A DNA stretch of 64,000 nt, taken from Aminipila butyrica (GTDB lineage Bacteria > Bacillota > Clostridia > Peptostreptococcales > Anaerovoracaceae). The stretch is from positions 1,488,001 through 1,552,000 of the forward strand of contig NZ_CP048649.1 in assembly GCF_010669305.1 (NCBI RefSeq). The letters are read 5' to 3'. The position numbers were made by a program, and so were the translations under genes. Positions 34,574-43,401 of this stretch are shown here, piece after piece. Every line of letters begins with the position of its first letter. Within the stretch, counting starts at the first letter, position 1. The notes beneath the pieces are model-generated. The model was not told the DNA's origin. It saw only the letters and a program-made list of their open reading frames with translations, and searched no databases.

Positions 34574-34603
34574 TTGACAAGGGAAGCGGATAGTCCGTAT
34601 AAT
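34574..34603 (+). promoter_or_regulatory. Strong sigma-A promoter for pyruvate carboxylase
   Basis: Perfect TTGACA (34574-34579) and perfect TATAAT (34598-34603) with an 18 bp spacer. GCTTCCC (34555-34561) and GGGAAGC (34581-34587) form a 7 bp inverted repeat straddling the -35 box, which may be an operator. The pyc ATG lies about 155 bp downstream of the -10. Confidence 0.85.
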
Positions 34604-34680
34604 GAAGTTGGACCGATAGAAGAGAAAATTGTAAAAAAAAACAAAAAAACATGCAAATAATTAGAGTTGCACGGATAAAT

Positions 34681-34696
34681 TTGTGAAAAATCACAA
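34681..34696. promoter_or_regulatory. Palindrome in the pyc leader, possible regulator site
   Basis: TTGTGAAAAATCACAA is a perfect 6+6 bp palindrome around AAAA. It resembles Crp/Fnr-type or Rex-type half-sites (TGTGA...TCACA), but its spacing of four differs from the described Rex operator. It could equally form an RNA hairpin with a tetraloop. It lies about 75 bp downstream of the predicted start of transcription. Confidence 0.35.
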
Positions 34697-34757
34697 TTAG
34701 CTTCTTGGAAAATGAAAAAACTAGATTTGAAGAGATTGAGTTATAAGGAGATTGAAC

Positions 34758-37700
34758 ATGCAGCAGAAATTTAAAAGAGTGCTGGTCGCAAACAGAGGAG
34801 AGATTGCGATCAGAGTTTTTCGAGCCTGTAAAGAGCTAGGCATCCGAACAGTAGCCATTTACTCAGAAGAAGATAGAAATGCTTTATTCCGCACAAAGGC
34901 AGATGAGGCTTATCAAATCGGCAAGGGAAAGTCCCCGGTAGATGTGTATCTGGGCATCAATGAAATCATTGAGCTGGCCAAGGCTAAAGGCGTTGATGCC
35001 ATTCACCCAGGCTACGGCTTCTTGTCGGAAAACGTGGAATTCGCCAGAAAGTGCGAAGAGGAAGGCATTGTCTTCATCGGACCTACCCACGAGATGATGG
35101 ATCGTTTGGGCGATAAGATCAAGTCCAAGCTTGTAGCTCATGAGGTCGGCGTGCCGACTATTCCAGGCGTGGAAAAAGCCATTGAAAACGAAGAAGAAGC
35201 GAAAAAAATTGCAGAGGAATGCGGCTATCCGGTTATGCTGAAGGCAGCTGCCGGCGGCGGCGGACGGGGTATGCGTATCGTGCGCAAGGCAGAAGAACTG
35301 TCAGGTGAGTTCAGAAGTGCCAGAAGCGAAGCAAAAAAAGCATTTGGTATCGATGATATCTTCATAGAGAAGTATCTGGAAAGCCCGAAGCATATTGAAG
35401 TGCAGGTTTTTGGAGACAACTACGGCAACTTGGTTCACCTTCATGAGAGAGACTGCTCCATCCAGCGGAGACACCAGAAGGTTATCGAATTTACACCAGC
35501 TATTTGTATCTCCGAAGAGCAGCGTCAGAACATCTGTGCCGATGCCCTTAAAATTGCAAAGGCTGTTAACTACAGAAGTGCTGGTACCGTAGAGTTCCTG
35601 CTGGATACCGACGGACGGCATTACTTCATCGAAATGAATCCGCGGATTCAGGTAGAACATACCGTGACGGAAATGGTTACAGGTATCGACCTGGTTCAGC
35701 TGCAAATTCTAGCGGCTGAAGGGTACAGCCTGGACTCTGAACGAATTGATATTAAGGGACAGGAAGACATTCAGCCGAGAGGTTATGCGATTCAGTGCCG
35801 AGTGACTACAGAAGACCCGAACAACGGCTTTGCACCAGATACTGGCGTGATTGACCTGTACCGTACCGGCTCTGGTTTCGGTATTCGTTTAGATGGCGGA
35901 AACGGCTTCTCTGGAGCTACTATTACGCCGTACTATGACAGCCTGCTGGTAAAAGTTACCGCTGGCGGACGGACTTTTGAGGACACCATTGCCAAGGCTA
36001 TTCGAGCTTTGGATGAAGCGAAGATTAAGGGCGTGAAGACCAATATTGGTTTTATCATGAACGTGCTCAATCATGAAACTTTCCGGGCAGGTAAGTGTGA
36101 TACCAAATTCATCGCTGACAACCCAGATTTGTTTGAAATCCGCAGCGATGATGCAGAGATGAAGATTCTCAATTTCTTAGGCAACAAGTTTGTCAACGAG
36201 ACCAAGGGTGTCAAGCCGCAGTTTGACGTACCGGTCTTCCCGCGGATAAAGCCGGAAGTTATCAAAGAGCTTCGAGGCACCAGACAGTTGCTGCTGGAGG
36301 AAGGGCCAGAGAAATTGGCTAAGTGGGTTAAGGACAGGAAAGAACTTTTGGTGTCTGATACCACTATGCGAGATGCACAGCAATCCCTGATGGCTACTCG
36401 AGTGCGGACAATTGATATGGAGAAGATTGCACCGGCTACGGCTCTTTATGGCCAGAATCTATTTTCTCTGGAAATGTGGGGAGGCGCAACCTTTGATACG
36501 TCCTATCGATTCCTCAAGGAATCCCCATGGGAGCGGTTGGCTACTTTGCGGGAGAAGATTCCGAATATCCTTTTCCAGATGCTGTTCAGAGGTGCCAACG
36601 CTGTCGGCTATAAGAATTATCCGGACAATGTAATCCGTGAATTTGTCAGAGAATCTGCGCAGGCAGGAGTTGACGTGTTCCGAATCTTCGATTCCCTGAA
36701 CTGGATTGAAGGTATGGAAGTGGCCCTGGACGAAGTATTGAAGCAGGGCATGGTAGCAGAACCGTGCATCTGTTACACCGGTGACATTCTGGATGAAACA
36801 AAAGAAAAGTACAACTTAAAATATTATATTAACATGGCAAAAGAACTGGAGAAGCGCGGTGCGCACATTCTGGGCATTAAGGACATGACCGGTCTGCTGA
36901 AGCCAATGGCTGCTAAGAAGCTGGTAGAAAACTTGAAGAACGAGATTGACATTCCAATTCATCTGCATACCCACGACACCAGCGGTAACGGCGGAGCTAC
37001 TTATCTGATGGCTGCTTTGGCTGGCGTAGATATTGTAGACGCTGCTTTCAACAGCATGGCAGGGCTGACCAGCCAACCGGCATTGAACACCTTGGTAGCA
37101 GCTATGGAGAACACCGAGCGGGCTACAGGCATCGATTTGGATGGCATCCAGCATATTTCCAACTACTGGAATGCAGTAAGACCAGTATATCGCGGATTTG
37201 AATCCGGCTTGCGGGTAAGTACAGCTGAAATCTATAAGTATGAGATTCCTGGAGGACAGTATTCCAACTTGAAGCCACAGGTGGAAAGCTTTGGATTAGG
37301 CCATAAGTTTGAAGAAGTGAAGGATATGTACATGACTGTCAACGAGATGTTGGGAGATATCGTCAAGGTAACACCTTCCTCTAAGGCCGTAGGCGACATG
37401 GCAATCTTCATGATTCAGAACGACCTGACGGCGGAGAACATCTATGAAAAGGCGGCTGACATCGACTTCCCGGATTCCATCGTATCTTATTTTGAGGGCA
37501 TGATGGGCCAGCCTCAGGGCGGTTTCCCAGAAGAGCTGCAAAAGCTGGTATTAAAAGGCAAGAAGCCAATTACCTGCCGACCGGGCGAGCTGCTGGAGCC
37601 AGAGGATTTTGAATACATTCGCAAGGGTCTGGTGGATAAGCTGGATCTGGAAGGGACTGATCAAGAGGTTCTCAGCTACGCGTTGTATCCGAAAGTATTT

Positions 37701-38195
37701 GTGGATTATGTCCAGAGCATCCGAAAGGATGGGGATTTCCGCATGATGGGTAGTGACATCTTCTTCCACGGCTTAGCAGAAGGAGAGACCTGCGAAATCA
37801 AGATTGGCGAAGGAAAGATTTTAGTCATCAAGCTGGTAGATGTGAAGACACCAGACTCCGAAGGCCTGCGAGAAGTGGTCTTTGAAGTGAATGGCAACAG
37901 ACATTCCATTATGATTAAGGATAAGGATTTAGAAAACATGGGTCTCACAAAGGCTTCTGTACCAATGGCTGATCCAGACGATCCGACACAGATTGGCGCT
38001 AACATCCCGGGCAGTATCATCAAGGTGCTGGTAAAGGAAGGCGAAAAAGTAGCGGAAAAACAGCCAGTGGCTATCATTGAAGCTATGAAAATGGAGACGA
38101 ACATCTTGGCTGCCATGGCCGGAACAGTAGAGAAAATCTACGTGAAGGAAGGACAGCAGGTGAAGTCCGGAGAATTAATCGTAGAATTAAAGTAG
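34758..38195 (+). CDS. pyc: Pyruvate carboxylase
   Basis: Biotin-dependent enzyme that makes oxaloacetate from pyruvate, bicarbonate and ATP (anaplerosis). Full length at 1145 aa, all domains in one chain. The biotin carboxylase domain begins RVLVANRGEIAIRVFRAC, with the glycine-rich AAAGGGGRGMR loop. The carboxyltransferase domain holds RDAQQSLMATR and LHTHDTSGNG. The C-terminal biotinyl domain has EAMKMETN with the biotinylated K1111. The ATG at 34758 has AAGGAG 7 nt upstream. It has its own strong promoter and shares a convergent terminator with glutamate dehydrogenase. Confidence 0.97.
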   Translation: MQQKFKRVLVANRGEIAIRVFRACKELGIRTVAIYSEEDRNALFRTKADEAYQIGKGKSPVDVYLGINEIIELAKAKGVDAIHPGYGFLSENVEFARKCEEEGIVFIGPTHEMMDRLGDKIKSKLVAHEVGVPTIPGVEKAIENEEEAKKIAEECGYPVMLKAAAGGGGRGMRIVRKAEELSGEFRSARSEAKKAFGIDDIFIEKYLESPKHIEVQVFGDNYGNLVHLHERDCSIQRRHQKVIEFTPAICISEEQRQNICADALKIAKAVNYRSAGTVEFLLDTDGRHYFIEMNPRIQVEHTVTEMVTGIDLVQLQILAAEGYSLDSERIDIKGQEDIQPRGYAIQCRVTTEDPNNGFAPDTGVIDLYRTGSGFGIRLDGGNGFSGATITPYYDSLLVKVTAGGRTFEDTIAKAIRALDEAKIKGVKTNIGFIMNVLNHETFRAGKCDTKFIADNPDLFEIRSDDAEMKILNFLGNKFVNETKGVKPQFDVPVFPRIKPEVIKELRGTRQLLLEEGPEKLAKWVKDRKELLVSDTTMRDAQQSLMATRVRTIDMEKIAPATALYGQNLFSLEMWGGATFDTSYRFLKESPWERLATLREKIPNILFQMLFRGANAVGYKNYPDNVIREFVRESAQAGVDVFRIFDSLNWIEGMEVALDEVLKQGMVAEPCICYTGDILDETKEKYNLKYYINMAKELEKRGAHILGIKDMTGLLKPMAAKKLVENLKNEIDIPIHLHTHDTSGNGGATYLMAALAGVDIVDAAFNSMAGLTSQPALNTLVAAMENTERATGIDLDGIQHISNYWNAVRPVYRGFESGLRVSTAEIYKYEIPGGQYSNLKPQVESFGLGHKFEEVKDMYMTVNEMLGDIVKVTPSSKAVGDMAIFMIQNDLTAENIYEKAADIDFPDSIVSYFEGMMGQPQGGFPEELQKLVLKGKKPITCRPGELLEPEDFEYIRKGLVDKLDLEGTDQEVLSYALYPKVFVDYVQSIRKDGDFRMMGSDIFFHGLAEGETCEIKIGEGKILVIKLVDVKTPDSEGLREVVFEVNGNRHSIMIKDKDLENMGLTKASVPMADPDDPTQIGANIPGSIIKVLVKEGEKVAEKQPVAIIEAMKMETNILAAMAGTVEKIYVKEGQQVKSGELIVELK

Positions 38196-38270
38196 AAAGG
38201 TTCTCTTTCTATTAACCGATTGATTAAAGGGTTTAAAGCAAGCGCAAGTTAAAAGTACAAATAAAATAAG

Positions 38271-38319
38271 AACATAAATAAAGAACTGAGGCCATTGGCC
38301 TCAGTTCTTTATTTATGTT
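38271..38319. terminator. Shared bidirectional terminator between pyc and gdhA
   Basis: A perfect 23 bp inverted repeat (38271-38293 and 38297-38319) with a 3-nt loop. A-runs on one side and T-runs on the other make it work for both convergent genes. It begins 76 bp after the pyc stop and ends 17 bp before the gdhA stop. Confidence 0.9.
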
Positions 38320-38336
38320 TGCTTCTTTTTAATGGT

Positions 38337-39683
38337 TTATACTAAGCCTTGAGCCGTCATGGCATCAGCAATCTTTTGGAATCCGGCGATGTTGGCTCCG
38401 GCAATCAGGTCATATTTGCCGTAATATTCCTGGGAGGCATCGGCACAAGCCTTATGTATACCCACCATAATGCTGTGGAGCTGTTGGTAAACCTGTTCCG
38501 TACTAAACACGGTATGACCGGCGTTCTGACCCATTTCGATGCAAGATGCCGCTACTCCTCCGGCATTGGCCGCCTTTGACGGTCCAACGATTATGCCGCC
38601 CGCTTGCATGATTTTAAGTGCTTGATTCGTAGAGGACATGTTAGAACCTTCACAGACAAATTTTACGCCTTGCTTTACGAAGCTTTCCGCATCTTCCTCC
38701 AGGATTTCGTTCTGGGTGGCACAAGGAATGTAGAGGTCGGCCTGAACCTTCCAAGGCTTTTCTCCTGGGAAGAATTTAGCTCCAGGGAATTTTTCTGCGT
38801 AAGGTGCACAGATATTTTCACCAGAACTTCTCAGTTCCAGCATATAGGCAATTTTTTCGTCGGTGTTGATGCCTTCCTCATCTAGAATATAACCATCCGG
38901 TCCGGAGATGGTAATCAGCTTGGCGCCTACATCTCGCAGCTTTAAGGCTGTTCCCCAGGATACGTTTCCGAAGCCGGAGATGGCTACAGTCTTGCCCTTG
39001 ATCTCCTCGCCGTTAGCCTTCAGCATTTCTTCCGCATACCAGACAATACCGAAGCCGGTGGCTTCCGTCCGTCCCAGGCAGCCTCCGTAGGATAAGCCTT
39101 TGCCGGTGACGATGCCTTCTGAACGATTAACAATCCGCTTATACTGACCATATAAGTAGCCAATTTCCCGAGCACCTACGCCCAAGTCACCGGCCGGAAC
39201 GTCGGTTTCCGCACCAATGTACCGGTACAGCTCAGTCATATAGGCTTGACAGAAACGCATAATTTCTGCATCGGACTTCCCGTTGGGATCAAAATCGGAA
39301 CCGCCTTTGCCTCCGCCGATTGGTAGACCGGTAAGACTGTTTTTAAAAACCTGTTCAAAACCTAAAAATTTAATAATACCTGGATATACGCTGGGTGCAA
39401 ATCTCAGTCCGCCTTTATAAGGACCGATGGCGCTGTTAAACTGATATCGGTACCCTTTGTTGACATGTACCTTTCCCGCATCGTCTGTCCATACCACACG
39501 GAAGGTGATTCCTCGTTCAGGCTCGACTATTCGCTCTAAAAGCCCAGCAGCCTCATATTCCGGGTGCTGCTCTACTACGGGTTTTAAGGAAGAAAGAACT
39601 TCTTCCACCGTTTGATGAAATTCCAGTTCGCCTGGATTGTTTTCGATACACTGAGCAATCACTCTTTCGACATAATTTGACAT
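38337..39683 (-). CDS. gdhA: Glutamate dehydrogenase
   Basis: Catalyses reversible oxidative deamination of glutamate to 2-oxoglutarate and ammonia. The hexameric type of 448 aa. Substrate-binding GPYKGGLRF and catalytic PIGGGKGGSDFDP are intact; the dinucleotide loop is AISGFGNVSWG. Cofactor choice (NADP or NAD) cannot be fixed by eye. The ATG at 39683 was chosen because AAAGGAGAG precedes it on the minus strand; a longer ORF from 39728 has no site. It is the only large gene on the minus strand, read from its own promoter towards pyc. Confidence 0.97.
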   Translation of the reverse strand: MSNYVERVIAQCIENNPGELEFHQTVEEVLSSLKPVVEQHPEYEAAGLLERIVEPERGITFRVVWTDDAGKVHVNKGYRYQFNSAIGPYKGGLRFAPSVYPGIIKFLGFEQVFKNSLTGLPIGGGKGGSDFDPNGKSDAEIMRFCQAYMTELYRYIGAETDVPAGDLGVGAREIGYLYGQYKRIVNRSEGIVTGKGLSYGGCLGRTEATGFGIVWYAEEMLKANGEEIKGKTVAISGFGNVSWGTALKLRDVGAKLITISGPDGYILDEEGINTDEKIAYMLELRSSGENICAPYAEKFPGAKFFPGEKPWKVQADLYIPCATQNEILEEDAESFVKQGVKFVCEGSNMSSTNQALKIMQAGGIIVGPSKAANAGGVAASCIEMGQNAGHTVFSTEQVYQQLHSIMVGIHKACADASQEYYGKYDLIAGANIAGFQKIADAMTAQGLV

Positions 39684-39742
39684 GTTATCTCTCCTTTTTG
39701 CGCACGACGATTTTGTTATAAAAAGCACTCAACTGTATTCTA

Positions 39743-39771
39743 AATATAGCACTTCACCTATTTCTAGTCAA
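39743..39771 (-). promoter_or_regulatory. Promoter for gdhA
   Basis: On the minus strand, TTGACT (39766-39771) and TATATT (39743-39748) are separated by 17 bp. The start codon lies about 60 bp downstream. Confidence 0.75.
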
Positions 39772-39973
39772 CGGAATTATAGCCAAAATCTGGCTGAAAA
39801 CGAAAGTCCCAATATTCTGAAAAGTGTCCAAGCTAGTTCAAGAAATATTACAAAAAAGGACAAAAAACTCGTTTTTTTTTGCACAAATCAATTGAATTTA
39901 CCAAAAGAAGGAGAGGAAGGTATGAGAGGTGAAAAAAATAGAGAACCGGGTCTGCCCCAAGCGAAGCAAAAAC

Positions 39974-40003
39974 TTGCAATATACCCCCGAAATGGAGTAT
40001 AAT
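39974..40003 (+). promoter_or_regulatory. Promoter for mgtE
   Basis: TTGCAA (39974-39979) and a perfect TATAAT (39998-40003) with an 18 bp spacer. The mgtE start is about 200 bp downstream. Confidence 0.7.
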
Positions 40004-40046
40004 TTATTAGTTATGTATAAAATAACAGTTAAAAGCGAAAGAAGCT

Positions 40047-40180
40047 ATGAAAGGATGTGAAAACTGTGGAAGCTGGACCGAGTCCCGAGCGGAGAATTTT
40101 AACAACGTATAAAGACTGGGCAGATTTGCAGTTTTTGCCGCCGTGGGTGGCTTGACCCTGTGCAAAGGTGGAATTTGCCC
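40047..40180 (+). promoter_or_regulatory. Structured mgtE leader with small upstream ORF
   Basis: The leader contains a 21-codon ORF (40047-40112) starting ATGAAAGGATGTGAAAACTG, whose product has a Cys-x-x-Cys (MKGCENCGSW). It is followed by a base-paired domain: GGGCAGATT (40118-40126) pairs with AATTTGCCC (40172-40180), TTGCA (40126-40130) with TGCAA (40161-40165), and GCCGCC with GGTGGC inside. It is not recognisable to me as the magnesium M-box riboswitch. Magnesium or translation-linked control of mgtE is a plausible role, unproven. Confidence 0.4.
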
Positions 40181-40208
40181 CATATAGAAAAGAAGGAGGT
40201 AAATTGCC

Positions 40209-41585
40209 ATGGAACAGGAAAAAACATTAAACGAAATTCTGGTAGATATTCTGGAACTGACTCAAAATAAAAGATATGGAAAGGCCAGAGATCTGCTGCT
40301 GGAAAACAACGAGGTGGACATCGCCGAGATATTGGAAGATATTATGGGCGAGTTGGGGGTAGAGCGATCCGTTATCTTATTTCGGACTCTGCCCAAGAAT
40401 GTATCTGTGGAGGTTTTCTCTTATCTGCCCATTGAAGATCAGGTAGCTATCATCAATGCGATTACCGATAAGGAAGTTCACTTTATCATGGAAGAGTTGG
40501 CTTTTGACGACATGATTGACGTGTTGGAGGAGCTTCCCGCTAATGTAGTAGATAAAATATTGGAGAAGACCCCCAAGAATGAACGGAAGCTGATTAATAC
40601 TTTTTTAAACTACCCGGAAGACTGTGCCGGGACACTGATGACCCCGGACTATATCAGCTTGCAGAAAAATATGACCGTGGCAGAGGCTTTGGCGCATATT
40701 AAACGGGAAGGAATGGACAGTGAGACGGTTTATACTTGTTACGTGAAGGACAGGGGCCGGACCCTATTAGGCATTGTCTCTCTGCGAAATCTAGTTATTG
40801 CCGACGATAATCAGCTTATCGACGAGTTCATGCATACGGATTTCGTCAGCGTCAACGTCTATGACCATCAGGAGGCCGTGTCGGATATCTTTAGGAAGTA
40901 TGGTTTTCTGGCTGTGCCTGTAGTGGACAAGGAGAACCGCTTGGTGGGAATCATTACTGTCGATGATATCTTGGATGTCATCGAAGAAGAGACTACCGAG
41001 GACTTTGAGAGAATGGCGGGGGTTATTGACAGCTCCGACAAGGAATACCTGGATATGAGCGTGTGGCATCACGTGAAGAACCGAATCCCTTGGCTGTTTT
41101 TGCTCATGTGTTCTTACGTCATTACCGGCAGCATCATCGCCAGCTTTGAAAATGTATTATCACAGGTTATCAGTTTGGTTTCTTATCTGCCTATGCTCAT
41201 GGGCACGGGAGGGAACTCTGGATCACAGTCTGCCACTTTGGTAATAAGAGGTATGTCGGTGGATGAAATCAGCCTGTCGGACTTCGGCAAGGTCATGTGG
41301 AAAGAACTGCGGATCAGCATCATTGTGGGGATAGTTCTGAGCTCGCTGAATTTCTTGCGTATTTGCTGGTTAGACGGTCAGGGACCGATGGTGGCGCTGA
41401 CGGTATGCGGGGCCATGCTGGTTATTGTCGTGGCGGCGAAGGTTATCGGCAGTATGTTGCCGATGCTGGCTAAACGCATTGGCATTGACCCAGCATTGAT
41501 GGCTTCCCCGATGATTTCTTCCCTGACGGATATGGTATCTGTTATCACCTATTTCCTGATGGCTTCTATCTTGTTAGGAATTTAA
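40209..41585 (+). CDS. mgtE: Magnesium transporter MgtE
   Basis: Membrane Mg2+ channel of 458 aa in the standard order: MgtE_N superhelical domain (about 1-130), tandem CBS domains (about 135-255), then five transmembrane helices (about 285-458). The pore region holds LPMLMGTGGNSGSQSATLVIRG and DPALMASPMISSLTDM. The acidic N-terminal and CBS domains sense cytoplasmic Mg2+ in characterised homologs. AAGGAGGT lies 9 nt before the ATG. It is the first gene after a long leader and is followed by nnrD after 13 bp, so the two may be co-transcribed. Confidence 0.96.
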   Translation: MEQEKTLNEILVDILELTQNKRYGKARDLLLENNEVDIAEILEDIMGELGVERSVILFRTLPKNVSVEVFSYLPIEDQVAIINAITDKEVHFIMEELAFDDMIDVLEELPANVVDKILEKTPKNERKLINTFLNYPEDCAGTLMTPDYISLQKNMTVAEALAHIKREGMDSETVYTCYVKDRGRTLLGIVSLRNLVIADDNQLIDEFMHTDFVSVNVYDHQEAVSDIFRKYGFLAVPVVDKENRLVGIITVDDILDVIEEETTEDFERMAGVIDSSDKEYLDMSVWHHVKNRIPWLFLLMCSYVITGSIIASFENVLSQVISLVSYLPMLMGTGGNSGSQSATLVIRGMSVDEISLSDFGKVMWKELRISIIVGIVLSSLNFLRICWLDGQGPMVALTVCGAMLVIVVAAKVIGSMLPMLAKRIGIDPALMASPMISSLTDMVSVITYFLMASILLGI

Positions 41586-41598
41586 TAGGAATTTTCAT

Positions 41599-42450
41599 AT
41601 GAAAGATGGTTTAATTACTTTAGAATATGTAAATACTGTAATCAAGAGACGAGATCGGAGCATACATAAAGGTGACTGCGGAAGGATTCTCCTGATTGCA
41701 GGTTCCCTGGGGATGGCAGGAGCTGCTGTCCTGTGCGGAAGGGCAGCCTTGCGGAGCGGTGCAGGCTTGGTACAGATCGCTGTACCAGAAGAGCTGTTTC
41801 CCATCCTCCAGATGGGCGTGCCGGAGGCCACCTGTGTTTCCAGAAAGTCTCTGAATTTGGACTGGCAGCGGTACGATGCTATCGCCGTCGGTCCTGGATT
41901 GGGGGAGGATGCGGAACATGGAGAATTAATCAGACGGATTGCCCGAGAATACGAGGGGACGCTTGTATTAGATGCAGACGGTCTGAATCAAGCAGCTCGG
42001 AATCACCTGCAGGAGGACCTGCGAAAGGCTCGGTGCAGCCTGATTATCTCTCCCCATATAGGAGAGGCGGCTAGGTTGCTGGACATGGAGGTGGGCCAAG
42101 CAGGGGCTTGGGATCGGCAAGAGCTGGCCAGGCTGCTGGTGGAGAAAACAAATGCGATAGTGGTTCTAAAAGGGGCAGAGACCATTGTGGCAACGCCAGA
42201 GGGAACGTCATATACTAATACTACAGGTAATCCCGGTATGGCTACGGCGGGTTCGGGAGATGTCCTCACGGGGATTATCACCTCCCTTTCCGGTCAAGGG
42301 CTGTTACCTGTAGATGCTGCTAAAGCTGGTGTCTGCCTTCATGGGCTGGCAGGAGACTTAGGGGCGGATCGACTGGGAGAATACGGGCTGACCGCCGGAG
42401 ACCTGACGGTGATGACGGCTTTGGCCATGAAAAAAATATTATTGGGATAA
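41599..42450 (+). CDS. nnrD: ADP-dependent NAD(P)H-hydrate dehydratase
   Basis: Repair enzyme of 283 aa that restores NADH/NADPH from their hydrates. It belongs to the ribokinase-like carbohydrate-kinase fold and carries GDCGRILLIAGSLGMAGAAVL, AVGPGLG and the C-terminal GNPGMATAGSGDVLTGII with the catalytic aspartate. The epimerase half (NnrE), fused to it in many bacteria, is absent. It lies 13 bp after mgtE and 45 bp before mazF. Confidence 0.93.
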   Translation: MKDGLITLEYVNTVIKRRDRSIHKGDCGRILLIAGSLGMAGAAVLCGRAALRSGAGLVQIAVPEELFPILQMGVPEATCVSRKSLNLDWQRYDAIAVGPGLGEDAEHGELIRRIAREYEGTLVLDADGLNQAARNHLQEDLRKARCSLIISPHIGEAARLLDMEVGQAGAWDRQELARLLVEKTNAIVVLKGAETIVATPEGTSYTNTTGNPGMATAGSGDVLTGIITSLSGQGLLPVDAAKAGVCLHGLAGDLGADRLGEYGLTAGDLTVMTALAMKKILLG

Positions 42451-42495
42451 AACAAAAGGTAAAAGAGATTAACTGAAAATTGGAGAGTGAACGAC

Positions 42496-42855
42496 TTGTT
42501 AGTTAAAAAAGGCGATATTTATTTCGCAGACTTAAGTCCGGTCATAGGCTCTGAACAGGGAGGAATAAGACCCGTTCTTGTAGTGCAGAACGATGTAGGC
42601 AATAAGTACAGTCCGACTATCATAGTAGCTGCTGTTACTTCTCAGCTAAATAAGGCGAAGCTGCCTACACACGTGGAAATAGACGCGAAGAACAACGGAT
42701 TGAGCAAAAAATCTGTGGTGCTGCTAGAGCAGCTCCGGACCATCGATAAGAAAAGATTGAAGGAACGGATTGGAGCCATCGATGAATCGCTGCTTCCCAA
42801 TGTGAATGAAGCGTTGACCGTAAGTTTAGGAATAGCACCAAATAGCTTAAGCTAG
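42496..42855 (+). CDS. mazF: MazF/EndoA-type endoribonuclease toxin
   Basis: Type II toxin of about 119 aa of the PemK/MazF family, very close in motif order to B. subtilis EndoA: VKKGDIYFADLSPVIGSEQGG, RPVLVVQNDVGN, PTIIVAAVTSQ, KLPTHVEIDAK and LLEQLRTIDKKRL. Such proteins cut RNA at short sequences. The TTG at 42496 was chosen because GGAGAG lies 8 nt upstream and the product then aligns with EndoA from its first residue; a GTG at 42487 is in frame. The antitoxin gene usually lies directly upstream, but the 45 bp gap to nnrD holds none. Confidence 0.93.
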   Translation: MLVKKGDIYFADLSPVIGSEQGGIRPVLVVQNDVGNKYSPTIIVAAVTSQLNKAKLPTHVEIDAKNNGLSKKSVVLLEQLRTIDKKRLKERIGAIDESLLPNVNEALTVSLGIAPNSLS

Positions 42856-42974
42856 GTGTGACCATAGATCGAATTCATGCCATCAGGAATGAATCGATAC
42901 GAAAGATAAGAGAATTATAAAAGAGACACAAAAGTGCCCCGGTATGGGGCCAAAAGGGAAATGGGAGGAAAGAT

Positions 42975-43373
42975 ATGAAGAAGAGCGTAATAATTTCAAC
43001 AGTGATCCTGCTTGTCATGGTGTTTGGACTATCCATAGCCATGGCTGCTACCGACCAGCCTGGATCAGAATCGGATCCAGTGGTCACCAAAAGTTATGTG
43101 GACAGCAAAACTTCATATTCCCCTATAAGTTTAACCGCAGGACAAAAGCTGATCGGCGGTGAGGGTACAGAGATCATTCTGCGAAGCGGCGAAGCGACGG
43201 CCATCGATAACGGCGCTAACGGGGTTTCTGATCTTACCGCAGGAATAGATTTAATGACCGGCAGCCAGGTGGGGACCAACCACCTGCTGCTGGTACCTAG
43301 AAGCGACGGTCGAGGCATCCTGGCAGGAACAGACATATGGGTGATGATTAGAGGAACCTACACCATCAAGTAG
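42975..43373 (+). CDS. Small secreted protein of unknown function
   Basis: A 132 aa protein with a signal peptide (hydrophobic residues 5-20, cleavage near AMAA, about residue 25). The mature part is Gly/Ser/Thr-rich and probably beta-structured. It holds TDQPGSESDPVVTKSYVDSKT near the start, a GGEGTEIILRSGEATAID segment and ends in MIRGTYTIK. No family is recognised with certainty. It lies 28 bp before the DUF5693-like gene, in the csaB-tagA cluster, so an envelope role is likely. GGAGGAAAG precedes the ATG. Confidence 0.75.
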   Translation: MKKSVIISTVILLVMVFGLSIAMAATDQPGSESDPVVTKSYVDSKTSYSPISLTAGQKLIGGEGTEIILRSGEATAIDNGANGVSDLTAGIDLMTGSQVGTNHLLLVPRSDGRGILAGTDIWVMIRGTYTIK

Positions 43374-43401
43374 CAGTTGAACACGGAGGAGTTACATATT
43401 T

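Larger units (their letters stand above)
39684..40208. other. Divergent regulatory region between gdhA and mgtE
   Basis: The 525 bp between the two divergent genes hold a minus-strand promoter for gdhA (39743-39771) and a plus-strand promoter for mgtE (39974-40003), then a structured mgtE leader of about 200 nt. A 26-codon ORF at 39922-40002 follows AAGGAGAGGAAGG but overlaps the mgtE promoter. The rest (39772-39920) shows nothing recognisable. Confidence 0.6.

Noticed and set aside
39922..40002. A 26-codon ORF with AAGGAGAGGAAGG upstream
   Set aside because: It contains the mgtE promoter, and no promoter is seen for it. The product has no recognisable feature. Kept only as a curiosity.
40047..40180. 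M-box or other known riboswitch before mgtE
   Set aside because: I could not match the conserved cores of the M-box, NiCo or yybP-ykoY elements by eye; it is reported only as an unclassified structured leader.
42868..42898. Hairpin after mazF (ATCGA-TTCAT with ATGAATCGAT)
   Set aside because: It has a bulge and no T-run, so it is not a convincing terminator.
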